Shown here: piece by piece, positions 34,917-44,573 of the stretch
Position numbering within the stretch: the stretch's first letter is position 1
How the letters are laid out: each line of letters begins with the position of its first letter
Assembly (NCBI RefSeq): GCF_037911135.1
Contig: NZ_JBBLYU010000005.1
Location: 1-64,000 of the forward strand
Direction: 5' to 3'
Origin: Phaeobacter sp. A36a-5a
GTDB lineage: Bacteria; Pseudomonadota; Alphaproteobacteria; Rhodobacterales; Rhodobacteraceae
Length of the DNA: 64,000 bases
The notes under the pieces: model-generated
Seen by the model: only the letters and a program-made list of their open reading frames with translations
The model's database searches: none
What the model was told of the DNA's origin: nothing
Translations under genes and position numbers: made by a program

Positions 34917-35911
34917 CTGATCCGGTGATGGAGATCGACAATCTCAGCCTGACGTTTCATCTGCCGCGCAGCCTGATTGATGTGATGCGCAAGCAACCCG
35001 GTCGCGCCGTACGCGCGCTGAACGGCGTCAGCCTGGCGCTGAGGAAGGGAGAAACCCTAGGTGTTGTCGGAGAATCGGGGTGCGGAAAATCGACATTGGC
35101 GCGCTGCATCGTCCGGCTTTACGAGCCGCAGGGTGGCAGCATTCGCCATCATGGGCAGGATATATTCGCCGACGGCGCGCGCAGCGACCGCAGCTATAAC
35201 CGGCGCGTGCAGATGATGTTCCAGGATCCCTATTCGTCGCTCAACCCGCGTATGACCTGCGGTCAGATCCTGAGCGAAGCCTTGCAGGTCCATAAGATGC
35301 GCCCCTCCGACGAGATCCCGACACGAGTCGCGGAGCTGCTGGATTTGGTGCGGCTGCCCGCAGATGCGGCGCAGAAACTGCCGCATGAGTTCTCCGGTGG
35401 CCAGCGTCAGCGGATTGCCATTGCCCGTGCGCTGGCGGTGGAGCCTGAGGTTCTGATCGCCGATGAGCTGGTATCGGCGCTGGATGTCTCGGTTCAGGCG
35501 CAGGTGGTGAATCTTCTGCTGGAGCTGCAGGAGCAGCTGGATCTGACCATCCTGTTTGTCGCCCATGATTTGCGGCTGGTGCGCCATGTCTCCCACCGTG
35601 TCGCAGTGATCTATCTCGGCCGCATCGTGGAAATCGGCGACAGCGAGCGCCTGTTTGCCAATCCGGCGCATCCGTATTCACAGGCGTTGCTGAGTGCGGC
35701 CCCGTCGCTTGATCCCGATGACAAAGGGGATGCGATCCGGTTGGAGGGAGAGCTGCCGTCGCCGCTGAACGTGCCGCCAGGGTGCCCGTTCCATGTGCGC
35801 TGCGCCCACGCTTCGGAAATTTGCAGGCGGGATGTCTCGCACCTGCGTCCTCTTGGCGACCGTGGCGAGGTCGCCTGCCATCTTGCGGAAGAGATCAATC
35901 AAAATGGATGA
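34913..35911 (+). CDS. Peptide ABC transporter ATPase, DppF type
   Basis: 332 residues with Walker A GESGCGKST near residue 53, FQDPYSSLNPRMT, signature FSGGQRQRIAIARAL and Walker B VLIADELVSALDVS. The C-terminal oligo_HPY extension ends PPGCPFHVRCAHASEICRR. It forms the heterodimeric motor with the DppD-type subunit. Its end overlaps the aminopeptidase start by 8 bp, so import and peptide cleavage are translationally coupled. Confidence 0.92.
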   Translation: MTDPVMEIDNLSLTFHLPRSLIDVMRKQPGRAVRALNGVSLALRKGETLGVVGESGCGKSTLARCIVRLYEPQGGSIRHHGQDIFADGARSDRSYNRRVQMMFQDPYSSLNPRMTCGQILSEALQVHKMRPSDEIPTRVAELLDLVRLPADAAQKLPHEFSGGQRQRIAIARALAVEPEVLIADELVSALDVSVQAQVVNLLLELQEQLDLTILFVAHDLRLVRHVSHRVAVIYLGRIVEIGDSERLFANPAHPYSQALLSAAPSLDPDDKGDAIRLEGELPSPLNVPPGCPFHVRCAHASEICRRDVSHLRPLGDRGEVACHLAEEINQNG

Positions 35912-37706
35912 CATGTTGAGCGGGCCCCCTGCCGCTGCCCGCATTGCCGATCTGCGCCGCGAGCTGCGTGCCCGCGATCTGGATGCCTTCATTCTGCCCC
36001 GGTTTGACGCGCATCAGGGGGAATATGTGGCTCCCCATGACGAACGCCTTGCCTATGTCACAGGTTTTACCGGATCGGCTGGAATGGCCATCATCACGGC
36101 TGAGACCGTCGCCGTGTTTGTGGATGGCCGCTATACCGTGCAGGTCGCAAATGAATGCTCAGGACCGCTGTTTTCGCGGCTTCACATTTTTGAACAGCCA
36201 CCGGAACACTGGCTGGGCGCGGTTGCGCAGGCAGGCTGGCAGATCGGGTTCGACCCGATGCACCTGCCACCCGGCTGGTTCGATCGGTTTGCCGCATCCG
36301 CTGTGCAGGCCAGTGCGACGATGTTGCCGCAAGGCGACAATCCGGTGGATGCGATCTGGTCGGACCAGCCGCCAGCGCCGACCGGGCGGATCAGCGTTTT
36401 TCCGATGCAATGGGCCGGGCGGAGCAGTGCCGAGAAATGTGCGGATCTTGCAGCATATCTGAGCGAGCAGGACGCCGCATGTCTGGTTGAGACACAACCT
36501 GACAATATTGCCTGGCTGCTGAACGTGCGTGGGGATGACGTGGCCTTCAACCCGATGCCGCAGTCCTTTCTCATTGCCGAGAGAAACGGGACGGTCACTT
36601 GGTTCGTTGATCCGGCCAAGCTGGATGATGAGGTCAAGGATCACCTGCCGGACATCGTGACCGCCCAGCCAGTCTCGCAGTTTCTTGGCGCTCTTCAAAA
36701 CCGATGCAACGCCGGAGAACGGATCCTGTTTGATCCGGATTTTTCGCCGGTTGCGGTGCGTCATACTATTGCCGACGCCGGGGCGACTGCGGCTGCGGTG
36801 GCCAGTATATTGACCCGGACCAAATCCGTTAAGAATCCGGTCGAAATCGCCGGTCTGCATGATTGCCATCTGGAAGACGGGGTGGCATGGGTCGAGTTCT
36901 CGGCCTGGTTGGCGCAGACGGTTCCTGCGCGCGCGGCGGCTGGTGAGCCGGTGACCGAGCGTGAGGCGGAAGCACAGATCCTGTCCTGCCGACAGGCGCG
37001 TCCGGGTTTTCTGACTGAGAGCTTTCAGACGATCTCAGCCGCGGCAGGCAATGCTGCAATGTGCCACTACGCGGCCACCAACGGGCGTAATGCTCCGATA
37101 ATGCCACAGAATCCCTATCTGCTGGACAGCGGCGGCCAGTATGACACCGGGACCACCGATGCCACGCGCAGCTATGCCTTCGGGATGCGCCCCGACGGCT
37201 ATGACCGGGCGTATACGGCGGTGTTTCGCGCGTTCCATGCGCTGGCCACGCTGCGGTTTCCCCGGGGTACGCAGGGCCATCATATAGATGCGATCTGTCG
37301 GCGACCGCTCTGGGACCTCGGCTTGGATTACGACCATGGCACCGGTCATGGCATCGGACATCGGCTCTCGGTGCACGAGCACCCGCAACGCATCGGCAGG
37401 CCCTATAATCCGGTGGATCTGGTGCCTGGCATGGTTGTGTCGATCGAGCCGGGCTATTACGAGGCCGGGCGTTTTGGCATCCGGATTGAGAACATCTTTG
37501 AGGTTATTGAAGAAAGTGATGGGTTCCTCAGCTTTCGCAATATGACGCTTGCACCAATACAAACCGACATGCTGATCCCGGCAGATCTGAGTGAGGACGA
37601 ACGCTGTTGGCTGAATACATATCATCAGGATGTGCTGCAGCGGTTATCGCCCTTGGTCAGCGATGCAGCGGGCCGGTGGTTGTCGGCGGCGACGGCCCCG
37701 ATCTAG
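35904..37706 (+). CDS. Xaa-Pro aminopeptidase P (M24B family)
   Basis: 600-residue cytoplasmic metallopeptidase of the long three-domain APP1 type, releasing the residue before proline at the N-terminus of peptides. Start ATG 35904 overlaps the ATPase gene by 8 bp; the open frame runs further back only over that gene. All five dimanganese ligands are present in the C-terminal pita-bread domain: two Asp in YLLDSGGQYDTGTTDATR near 410-422, His in HGIGHRLSVHEH near 490, Glu in VSIEPGYYE near 515 and Glu in IRIENIFEV near 530. Coupling to a dipeptide transporter and proximity to a proline-racemase-like gene point to use of proline-containing peptides. Confidence 0.9.
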   Translation: MDDMLSGPPAAARIADLRRELRARDLDAFILPRFDAHQGEYVAPHDERLAYVTGFTGSAGMAIITAETVAVFVDGRYTVQVANECSGPLFSRLHIFEQPPEHWLGAVAQAGWQIGFDPMHLPPGWFDRFAASAVQASATMLPQGDNPVDAIWSDQPPAPTGRISVFPMQWAGRSSAEKCADLAAYLSEQDAACLVETQPDNIAWLLNVRGDDVAFNPMPQSFLIAERNGTVTWFVDPAKLDDEVKDHLPDIVTAQPVSQFLGALQNRCNAGERILFDPDFSPVAVRHTIADAGATAAAVASILTRTKSVKNPVEIAGLHDCHLEDGVAWVEFSAWLAQTVPARAAAGEPVTEREAEAQILSCRQARPGFLTESFQTISAAAGNAAMCHYAATNGRNAPIMPQNPYLLDSGGQYDTGTTDATRSYAFGMRPDGYDRAYTAVFRAFHALATLRFPRGTQGHHIDAICRRPLWDLGLDYDHGTGHGIGHRLSVHEHPQRIGRPYNPVDLVPGMVVSIEPGYYEAGRFGIRIENIFEVIEESDGFLSFRNMTLAPIQTDMLIPADLSEDERCWLNTYHQDVLQRLSPLVSDAAGRWLSAATAPI

Positions 37707-37896
37707 AGGTCTGTCTCTCGCTTTGCTGCGCGGCGGCCAGTCCTCGTTCGGGGCTGGCCTAAAATATATCTTCAATCTAATTGAAAACTGCTGGGTAAAC
37801 CGGTTGGGGGACTGCCCCCGGCGCGGTGGGTCAACACTTTGTTCAGGCGAATATGCGAGAGGTTGTGCAAGACGAGCCTTCCAAGTGGAGATATGA

Positions 37897-40050
37897 ATGC
37901 CAGCTCTGTTCAACACAATATCAGGCAAGCTACTTGCCGCGACCACGGTTGCAATTACCGGGCTGATGCTCTGCTTCAGCGTATTTACGGCCCTCAATGA
38001 ATCTGCACAGGTCAGGGAGCGGGTATTGGAGGGCGCGTCGCAGCGTGCCTCGGATATCGCGCAAAGCCTGTCGTCTCAACTGGTCGAAGCGACCTCAGCT
38101 GCGGCGGCACTAGGCGGCGCGCTATCCGGATATATCGAAGATGGCGAGGCAACCACCGCCGATCTGATCAAGATCATGGAAGGCGTCCCCGGCCGCTATG
38201 ATCTTGTATTCTCTTCCTGGATGTCAGCAATTCCGGACGGCGCCACCGAAGATTTCATTACCGGTGAAGAGGGACGAAATGCCGATGGTATCTTTGCCGC
38301 CTACTGGACCAAAGCGGAGTCCGGCGGGCTGAATTTCGAGACGTTCAACGTTGATCCCAATGACACATCCGAGTGGTATCGCCTGCCGATCGACAGTGGC
38401 GAGAGTGTCATCACCGAACCTTATCTCTCAAATGAAAACCGCCTGCTGACATCGGTGTCGGTGCCTGTGAATGCACAGGGCCAGATCGTCGGTGTTGCCG
38501 GTGTCGATATCGTGCTCGATAATCTCGGTGATTTTGTCCGGGGGCTGTCGGTTTATGAAGGCGGCAGTGTGATGCTGCTGGGCCAGGGCGGCAAATGGTT
38601 GTCACATCCTGACCCGGAAATGCTGATTCAGGCCTTTGAAGGGGAAGAGGTGGCAGATTTCCAGGCCGCTGTCGAAACCGGAGAGGTGCAGATCGTTTCG
38701 GATCGCGCTGATGGGTCGACACGCCTGTTCTTTCCTTTCACCGCCTACGGCATGAACAAGACCTGGGTTGTCGTCTTGGATGTGCCACGCCATGTCTTCG
38801 TCAACCCGGTAAAGGCAAGCATCTACGAACAGCTGATCGCCAATGTTCTCTTGCTGGCGCTGACGCTGGCCACCATCTTCTTCTCGGTGCGCTCGCTTGT
38901 CCGGCGTCCCCTGGGGCGAATGCTTGGGGTCATGAAGGATCTTACCGCCGGGAAGGTGCATCAACCCGTTGATATTCCAAAGCGTAAAGATGAGATCGGG
39001 GCGATGGCCCTGTCCATCGAGACCCTGCGCCAGGGTTTGGCATCCAAGGAGGAGCTGGAAGCAAATCAGCTGCGCGATCAGCAGCAGCAGCAGGCGGTTG
39101 TTCAGGCCCTTGCCCAGAATTTGCAACAGCTGGCTTCCGGGCGGCTGGATGTCAAAATCCACGATGAAATGCCCAGCCAGTATGAGGGGCTGCGCCAGGA
39201 CTTCAACAATACTGTTGAACAGTTGAGCAAGCTGATCACCTCGGTCAATGACTCGGCACGTTCGATCGATACCGGGTTGACGGAGATTTCCTCGGCAACC
39301 AACGATCTGTCGCAGCGCACAGAACAATCCGCGCTTCAGCTGGAAGAGACTGCGGCGTCGCTGAGCGAACTCACGCAAAACGTCCAGCATGTCGCCAGCG
39401 GCGCGCGCGAAACTGAGGCATTGGTCACATCCGTGAATCAGAGTGCAACAAACAGCTCGGCGGTAGCCCGGGAGACGGTTGATGCGATGGATTCGATTGC
39501 CGCCACCTCCGAGCAGATCACCCGGATCACCGGTATGATTGACGATATCGCGTTTCAGACAAACCTGCTTGCCCTGAACGCCGGTGTTGAAGCCGCGCGG
39601 GCTGGCGAAGCGGGTCGCGGGTTCTCGGTTGTTGCCGCCGAAGTCCGTAGTCTTGCGCTGCGTTCGTCTGAATCGGCGCTAGAAATCAAGAAGCTGATTA
39701 CCGCCTCCGCAGCGCAGGTGGCCCATGGCGTGGATCTGGTCGGCAGGACCAATTCCTCTCTGGAGACCATTATGAATGCCATTGGCAGCATTTCGGAACA
39801 TGTTGGCGATATTGCCAAACAGGCCGACGAGCAATCCAGGGGCATTTCGGAGTTGAATGGCGCGATGAGCACACTGGAAGCTGCCCAGCAGCAGAATGCC
39901 GCCATGTGCGAGGAGACCGCCGCCGCCTGCAGTTCGCTGGACCATGAGACAACCAATCTGTCGCGGCTGGTCACAGCCTTTCAGACTGGAGATGCTGGCC
40001 GCCAGCCCGTGCAGAGTGCGCAGCACCACAGTTATACGGCTGCGGCCTAG
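37897..40050 (+). CDS. Methyl-accepting chemotaxis protein with Cache sensor
   Basis: 717-residue chemoreceptor. TM1 near 12-34, periplasmic double-Cache domain at about 35-305 ([20 protein letters not shown] and [20 protein letters not shown] are typical), TM2 near 311-333, HAMP, second HAMP-like segment ([13 protein letters not shown]) and signalling domain with the tip [20 protein letters not shown] near 547. dCache domains usually bind amino acids or small carboxylates directly. It follows the peptide module on the same strand after 190 bp and could guide cells to the same nutrients. The final ~20 residues ([12 protein letters not shown]) hold no clear CheR pentapeptide. Confidence 0.92.
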   Translation: MPALFNTISGKLLAATTVAITGLMLCFSVFTALNESAQVRERVLEGASQRASDIAQSLSSQLVEATSAAAALGGALSGYIEDGEATTADLIKIMEGVPGRYDLVFSSWMSAIPDGATEDFITGEEGRNADGIFAAYWTKAESGGLNFETFNVDPNDTSEWYRLPIDSGESVITEPYLSNENRLLTSVSVPVNAQGQIVGVAGVDIVLDNLGDFVRGLSVYEGGSVMLLGQGGKWLSHPDPEMLIQAFEGEEVADFQAAVETGEVQIVSDRADGSTRLFFPFTAYGMNKTWVVVLDVPRHVFVNPVKASIYEQLIANVLLLALTLATIFFSVRSLVRRPLGRMLGVMKDLTAGKVHQPVDIPKRKDEIGAMALSIETLRQGLASKEELEANQLRDQQQQQAVVQALAQNLQQLASGRLDVKIHDEMPSQYEGLRQDFNNTVEQLSKLITSVNDSARSIDTGLTEISSATNDLSQRTEQSALQLEETAASLSELTQNVQHVASGARETEALVTSVNQSATNSSAVARETVDAMDSIAATSEQITRITGMIDDIAFQTNLLALNAGVEAARAGEAGRGFSVVAAEVRSLALRSSESALEIKKLITASAAQVAHGVDLVGRTNSSLETIMNAIGSISEHVGDIAKQADEQSRGISELNGAMSTLEAAQQQNAAMCEETAAACSSLDHETTNLSRLVTAFQTGDAGRQPVQSAQHHSYTAAA

Positions 40051-40139
40051 GGCGCTGACTTAGACTGCTCTGGAGGCGCGGGCGTCACTGGGTGTCCAGG
40101 CGGGGTCGGTGAGTCCGAGAGTAGCTCCGCCAAATGCTT

Positions 40140-40171
40140 GAGAGCCACCACTCCTTTGAGTGGTGGCTCTC
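40140..40171 (+). terminator. Strong 14-bp perfect hairpin after the second chemoreceptor gene
   Basis: GAGAGCCACCACTC and GAGTGGTGGCTCTC pair over 14 bp with loop CTTT, followed by GTCTTTG. It begins 90 bp after the stop. The T-run is short, but the stem is the strongest seen in the window. Confidence 0.7.
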
Positions 40172-40880
40172 GTCTTTGATGTTCGCTGTTGCTGCCGGTG
40201 GTGGCCCCGTGTCGGATCTTTGGGTCATTCCTGAGCTCGATGGTTTGCAGTCCGTCAGCGTTTCCGTGATCTGAGTTTCCTGCAATCAGCGAGGTCGCAA
40301 GGATGACACGCTAACGCCAACTCTGGTTGATTGAAGTGGTTTGTTGCGGGGCGGCGCAAAGCAGGTTTGACGATCCAGATCCCTATCATGCCGGGTAGTG
40401 GTGCAGCACCCGATTGAGATCATTCAGTCTGGAGCATCCATTGTCCGCTACCCATCGGCATGCGAACGACCAGCGGATGTTTGATCCTGACGGGGCGACG
40501 ATACTGAGCTGGCTCGCGGTCTGTTGGCATCCCTGCGGTGGGAGCGGTGCCAACCGGAAGCCTGTCAAAGCAGATGGGCGGGTGTTGCTTCAATACCGCG
40601 CGGCTCTTTCAGCGGTTTCCATGGTTCTGGGCGGCAAGGCAGCCTCTGCTTCCTGAGTGTCCGATGCTGCACCGTATCGCCTTTGACCATGGTACCGGCT
40701 TTTGTCCGCTGCGCGCACCGAACGGCCTAGCTCCTCGAAACCTCGACATGGCGTCATGAGATGGCTGGCGTCGGCTGGAGAGGTGCTGCGGATCATAGTT
40801 TGGCTGCGAACGCCGGTAGGCCTGCGACTTGAGATGCGGGTGCAAATCAGAATGCTGACGGCAGTCGCCGGTGGAAACGT
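40172..40880. other. Gene-poor stretch, possible relic
   Basis: About 700 bp with only short frames on both strands (none above 80 codons, none with a recognisable domain or Shine-Dalgarno). It separates the chemoreceptor terminator from the 3' end of the flippase gene. Such an empty segment is unusual in this dense window and could be a decayed gene or insertion element, but no transposase motif or terminal repeat was found. Confidence 0.45.
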
Positions 40881-42392
40881 CTACTGGTGAGCGCCAGGCT
40901 CAATTGGATTGCTATCTCTTCTGTTGCGGATCTTTCCCAGGATTTGCTGCAAGCGGTCGCCGCCCACGAGGAGGATCATGATCAGATAGGTGGGGATTGC
41001 AACCGCAAGTTGAGCCATAAGCTGTGGGGTGCCATACATCGGCGGCCCCAACTCACGTAGCGCGAAGAGCGCAATGGACATCATTGAGACAGAAATCAGC
41101 GCGGGGCGCAGTGCATCGAAGATATAGGTTGTCGCCGAGATTTCGAGGGTTTTCAGAGTTTTGCGCGTGGCGACCGGCCAGAGCAAGAAGGAAATGCCAA
41201 CCAATGCGGACATGATCCTGTTCAGACCCTCCGGGGCCAGCAGCAGGATCGCTGCAAATCCAGACAGGCTGACGACACATTCAAATCCGAACCACCAACG
41301 TGCATGACCGGAGAACCTGAGCAAAGAGGCCTGCATGACGCCGATACTCATCATCAGGCTGAGCATGGCGAAACACTGGAGCGGGTAGATCGCAGCGAGC
41401 CATTTGCTGCCAAAGACGAAGGGTATCGCCGTTGGGGCCACAATGATGAAGCCGATGAACAGCGGTAAGGCGGCGGTTGCAGCGGCGAAGCTGCTGAGGA
41501 TAAACGCTTCCCGCTGTTGTTCTTTTTCAGTTTGCAGACTGGCAAATAGGACCCTTGTGACAGGCAAGAGCGTGCCAATGGTAAGCTCCTGCAGGATTTC
41601 ACACATTCTGCGGGCGAAAAAGAAGATGCCGAGCACTGCTGGGCCGGCGACGATCCCGAGCAGGATCTGGTTGATCTTGGTCGGTTCGATCATCCGGCCA
41701 CCCATCGTCAACAGGGTAAAGCCGCGCAGATCCGTCAAAGCGGCCCTCGAGAGCTGTAGCCCAGGGCGCCAGCCAGCGGCCCAGTAGGAGACGACGCAGC
41801 CGACAATCGCGGTAATGACCTGCGCCCAGACCAGTGCCCAGATGGCATATCCTTGCAACACGAGCAGCAGGCAACCTGCCGCGCCCAGCCCATTTGCAAG
41901 GGTTGTCCGCAACGCAATATGACGAAACTCCATCCGCCGGTTCACCAGTGCCGCGGGAATATTTCCAAGTGATACAAACAGGATACGGAGCGACAGCACC
42001 GGCAATATGATCGCAAGTGCCTCGAGTTTGGTCCAGGACGCGATCATCGGCGCACAGAGAACCAGGATCGCAATAGTGGCAAGTGCGATCACCATCGTCA
42101 GCCAGAATGCGCTGTCCAGATGGCTCTGCCTCAGGTCGCTGCGTTGAATGATGGCGTCTCCAAGCGGCAGCGGCACCAATGTCATGACCCAGATGACGAT
42201 CGAGGTGGCCAGAGCCACGGCGCCAAAATCGGCGGGCTCCAGCAATAGAGAGGTCACCAGGAACACAACCACGGTCAAGCCGTTGCTGACCATGATGTTG
42301 ACGAAGGACCAGAACACGCCAATCAGCGCCAGGCGGCCGCGGCCCTGCGATATATGGCTGAGTGTCGAAGCATCGGTATTGCTGTCGTGCAT
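40881..42392 (-). CDS. EPS repeat-unit flippase (Wzx/ExoT type)
   Basis: 503 residues, about 12-14 transmembrane segments, of the polysaccharide-synthesis/flippase (MOP) superfamily. Typical N-terminal helix pair GVFWSFVNIMVSNGLTVVVF and LEPADFGAVALATSIV. It would move undecaprenyl-linked repeat units across the inner membrane, in the role of rhizobial ExoT. ATG 42392 is preferred to 42425 since GGGA lies just upstream. It is downstream of exoY on the same strand (119 bp gap). It completes the pathway whose polymerase lies ~33 kb away. Confidence 0.82.
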   Translation of the reverse strand: MHDSNTDASTLSHISQGRGRLALIGVFWSFVNIMVSNGLTVVVFLVTSLLLEPADFGAVALATSIVIWVMTLVPLPLGDAIIQRSDLRQSHLDSAFWLTMVIALATIAILVLCAPMIASWTKLEALAIILPVLSLRILFVSLGNIPAALVNRRMEFRHIALRTTLANGLGAAGCLLLVLQGYAIWALVWAQVITAIVGCVVSYWAAGWRPGLQLSRAALTDLRGFTLLTMGGRMIEPTKINQILLGIVAGPAVLGIFFFARRMCEILQELTIGTLLPVTRVLFASLQTEKEQQREAFILSSFAAATAALPLFIGFIIVAPTAIPFVFGSKWLAAIYPLQCFAMLSLMMSIGVMQASLLRFSGHARWWFGFECVVSLSGFAAILLLAPEGLNRIMSALVGISFLLWPVATRKTLKTLEISATTYIFDALRPALISVSMMSIALFALRELGPPMYGTPQLMAQLAVAIPTYLIMILLVGGDRLQQILGKIRNRRDSNPIEPGAHQ

Positions 42393-42511
42393 TCTGTTGG
42401 TCCCGCTTTTGCAGTTAGGGAGCATAATCTGCCGCGGCTGTCACCCTTGGTACAGACCCTGATCCCTATCGCCGTTGGCTGAACATTACCGCAGAGGGCT
42501 TAATGGCCCGT

Positions 42512-43195
42512 TTACCGTCCCGTGCGCGCAATGACTGAGCGGCCGGTCAGCAGGATCAGTTTGATATCAAAGCCGAATGTCCGCCGCTTCAGGTAATCAA
42601 CGTCAAAGGAGACCCGATCAGCATAGCTGACATCGTTGCGACCTGATACCTGCCACAGCCCGGTGATTCCCGGTCTTTGGCTCAGATATGCAGAAGCGGC
42701 TGGACCATATCTGTGCAGTTCGCAGCGCACGATCGGGCGCGGCCCGACAAAGCTCATATCACCGCGCAGCACGTTCCAGATCTGTGGCAGCTCATCAAGA
42801 CTGCTGCGGCGGAGGAACAGGCCAAAGCCCGTGACCCGTGGATCGCGGCTGAGCTTGCGGTCGCGGGCCCATTCGCTGGCCGCTTGAGCGTCCGACTTGA
42901 GATGCTCGGCCAGAATATCCTCCGCGCCGTGGATCATGGTACGGATTTTCCAGCAGGTGAAGGGTATTCCGTCCTTGCCGATACGAGTATGACCGAAGAG
43001 CCCTGGCCCGCCATCGCGTCGGCTGACGAGCCAGAGGAGCGCGATAACCGGGGCGAGGGCGGGCAGAAGAGCCAGCGCAAGTGACATATCAAGAAGGCGC
43101 TTTCCGATCCTTGCATAAATATCGAAGCGCGGTTTTGCCGCCTGACCGCTGTCTGATGGCGCGCGCAGGTGGTCAAAATTCGTGATGTCGCTCAT
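42512..43195 (-). CDS. exoY: ExoY-type undecaprenyl-phosphate galactose phosphotransferase
   Basis: 227-residue initiating sugar-phosphate transferase of the bacterial sugar transferase family; it starts the lipid-linked EPS repeat unit at the inner membrane. One membrane-insertion helix (LLDMSLALALLPALAPVIAL) is followed by the catalytic core: CWKIRTMIHGAE, RRSSLDELPQIWNVLRGDMS, FVGPRPIVRCELHRYG and RPGITGLWQVSGRNDVSYAD. The short form without the four extra N-terminal helices matches ExoY rather than WbaP. GGGGTAAGG precedes the ATG. A 20-bp palindrome lies 28 bp upstream and is a likely control site. Confidence 0.92.
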   Translation of the reverse strand: MSDITNFDHLRAPSDSGQAAKPRFDIYARIGKRLLDMSLALALLPALAPVIALLWLVSRRDGGPGLFGHTRIGKDGIPFTCWKIRTMIHGAEDILAEHLKSDAQAASEWARDRKLSRDPRVTGFGLFLRRSSLDELPQIWNVLRGDMSFVGPRPIVRCELHRYGPAASAYLSQRPGITGLWQVSGRNDVSYADRVSFDVDYLKRRTFGFDIKLILLTGRSVIARTGR

Positions 43196-43514
43196 GCCTT
43201 ACCCCGATCTTCAGCCTCGCGGTGTCGACATTGATGTCGACAGGGTCGCTGGCCGATTTTCTGGCTGCGATCTCGTCCGCCTTTCCTAAGATTTGATTCA
43301 AATTCGTGGCAAGATTTTGTCGTAAACAAAGTCATGCTGGGGCGTTCTAAAGATGGGGTATGCAGATCGGCAGCCAGGCTGAACAAGCGTTCCCGAGCTG
43401 GTGATGCGGCCGAACAGTTGAATTGACAGCCGCAGTTCGGCGTATTAATTTGATCGGTGAAATAAATATCATCACCAGGACTTCCGGGGTTCTGCACCCA
43501 AAGGACGCCCCTGT
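43196..43514. other. Divergent control region between exoY and galM
   Basis: 319 bp with no credible gene. It must hold the exoY promoter (leftward) and the galM/peroxidase promoter (rightward). The only clear element is the palindrome at 43223-43242; AT-rich runs near 43300-43325 and 43440-43480 could be promoters but were not resolved. Confidence 0.6.
43223..43242. promoter_or_regulatory. Palindrome upstream of exoY
   Basis: TGTCGACATTGATGTCGACA: 9-bp arms TGTCGACAT / ATGTCGACA separated by TG. It sits 28 bp upstream of the exoY start, where a repressor would block transcription or an RNA stem would affect translation. Confidence 0.6.
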
Positions 43515-44573
43515 ATGCCATCATCCAGCCAGCCTCGCTCCAGAGCCTTACAGCAGCACTCGCATCTGCGGGACGATGCTGACGAGAGATTGCGTTGGCT
43601 CGATCTGGAAAATGATCATCTGCGGCTAAGGGTGATGAACCTTGGCGCTATAACGGCCTGGCTGGATCTGCGCGATGGTGAAACCTGGCAACCCATGGTG
43701 CTGGGATATGCCGATATGACGGCCTATCTGGGGGATCCGTATTATCTGGGTGCCATTGTTGGCCGGGTGGCCAATCGGATTGGCGGGGCGGGTTTCCACC
43801 TCGCGGGTCGCGAGGTTTCTCTTAATGCCAATGAAGGGAGCAACCAGCTTCACGGCGGCGCGCAGGGGCTTGGACGGGTGTTCTGGGATATGCGGCGGCT
43901 GGGGGCCGGGGCGGTTGAATTGCGCCACTTCTCCGCGGATGGTGAAAACGGCTATCCGGGCGGTGCCGATATCCGGCTTAGGATTGCCGTGTCCGGCACA
44001 ACGGTCAGCTATGACATGACAGCTTCGGTGGACCAACTCACCCCGATTAGCTTGGCGCAGCACAACTATTATACGCTTGGTATCAAGGGCGATATCTGGG
44101 GGCACCGCCTGCGCAGCAGCGCCGAGAGCTATCTGCCGCTGCGCCGGGATGGGGTGCCTACGGGCGAAATTGCACCAACTAGCGGTACCAGATTTGACTA
44201 TCGCGCTGGCCGGAGCTTTGCCGCGCTGGATCCAGAGCGGCTTGGCACGGATATCCATGTGAATTTCCCCCCGAACGCTTCGGGTGATATGCGCGAGGTG
44301 GCCCATCTTGGCGCCTCCAATGGTGTTGTCATGCGGGTTTTTTCAGATCAACCGGGTACGCAGATTTACACGGCGAGTCATCTGAACAGTTCCTGCGCCG
44401 CGCGGGATGGACAGCGGTTGGAACCATTTTCTGCCGTCTGTATCGAGCCGCAGGGTTTGCCAGATGCTGTAAATCATCCCCATTTCCCGAGTGTTCTGGT
44501 GGACCCCGGTCATCCGTATCGTCAGAAGTTGCTGCTGAAATTTTCCGTAGCGGAGAGGGAGCAAGATGGCTGA
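43515..44573 (+). CDS. galM: Aldose 1-epimerase (galactose mutarotase)
   Basis: 352 residues; interconverts alpha and beta anomers of aldoses. Family marks: LRVMNLGAITAWL, GAIVGRVANRIGGAGF, NQLHGG near 120, SLAQHNYYTLG with the catalytic His near 180, and the catalytic Glu in CIEPQGLPDAVN near 315. AAGGA lies about 10 nt before the ATG. Its 3' end overlaps the peroxidase gene by 8 bp. Close to the xylose transporter, it may work on xylose or on sugars for EPS precursors. The N-terminal ~35 residues before the fold are poorly conserved, so the start could be later. Confidence 0.85.
   Translation: MPSSSQPRSRALQQHSHLRDDADERLRWLDLENDHLRLRVMNLGAITAWLDLRDGETWQPMVLGYADMTAYLGDPYYLGAIVGRVANRIGGAGFHLAGREVSLNANEGSNQLHGGAQGLGRVFWDMRRLGAGAVELRHFSADGENGYPGGADIRLRIAVSGTTVSYDMTASVDQLTPISLAQHNYYTLGIKGDIWGHRLRSSAESYLPLRRDGVPTGEIAPTSGTRFDYRAGRSFAALDPERLGTDIHVNFPPNASGDMREVAHLGASNGVVMRVFSDQPGTQIYTASHLNSSCAARDGQRLEPFSAVCIEPQGLPDAVNHPHFPSVLVDPGHPYRQKLLLKFSVAEREQDG

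Noticed and set aside
40386-40845. Possible transposase remnant
   Set aside because: Short frames on both strands were read for IS5- and IS3-type motifs (DDE region, basic C-terminus) and none was found; no terminal inverted repeats recognised.
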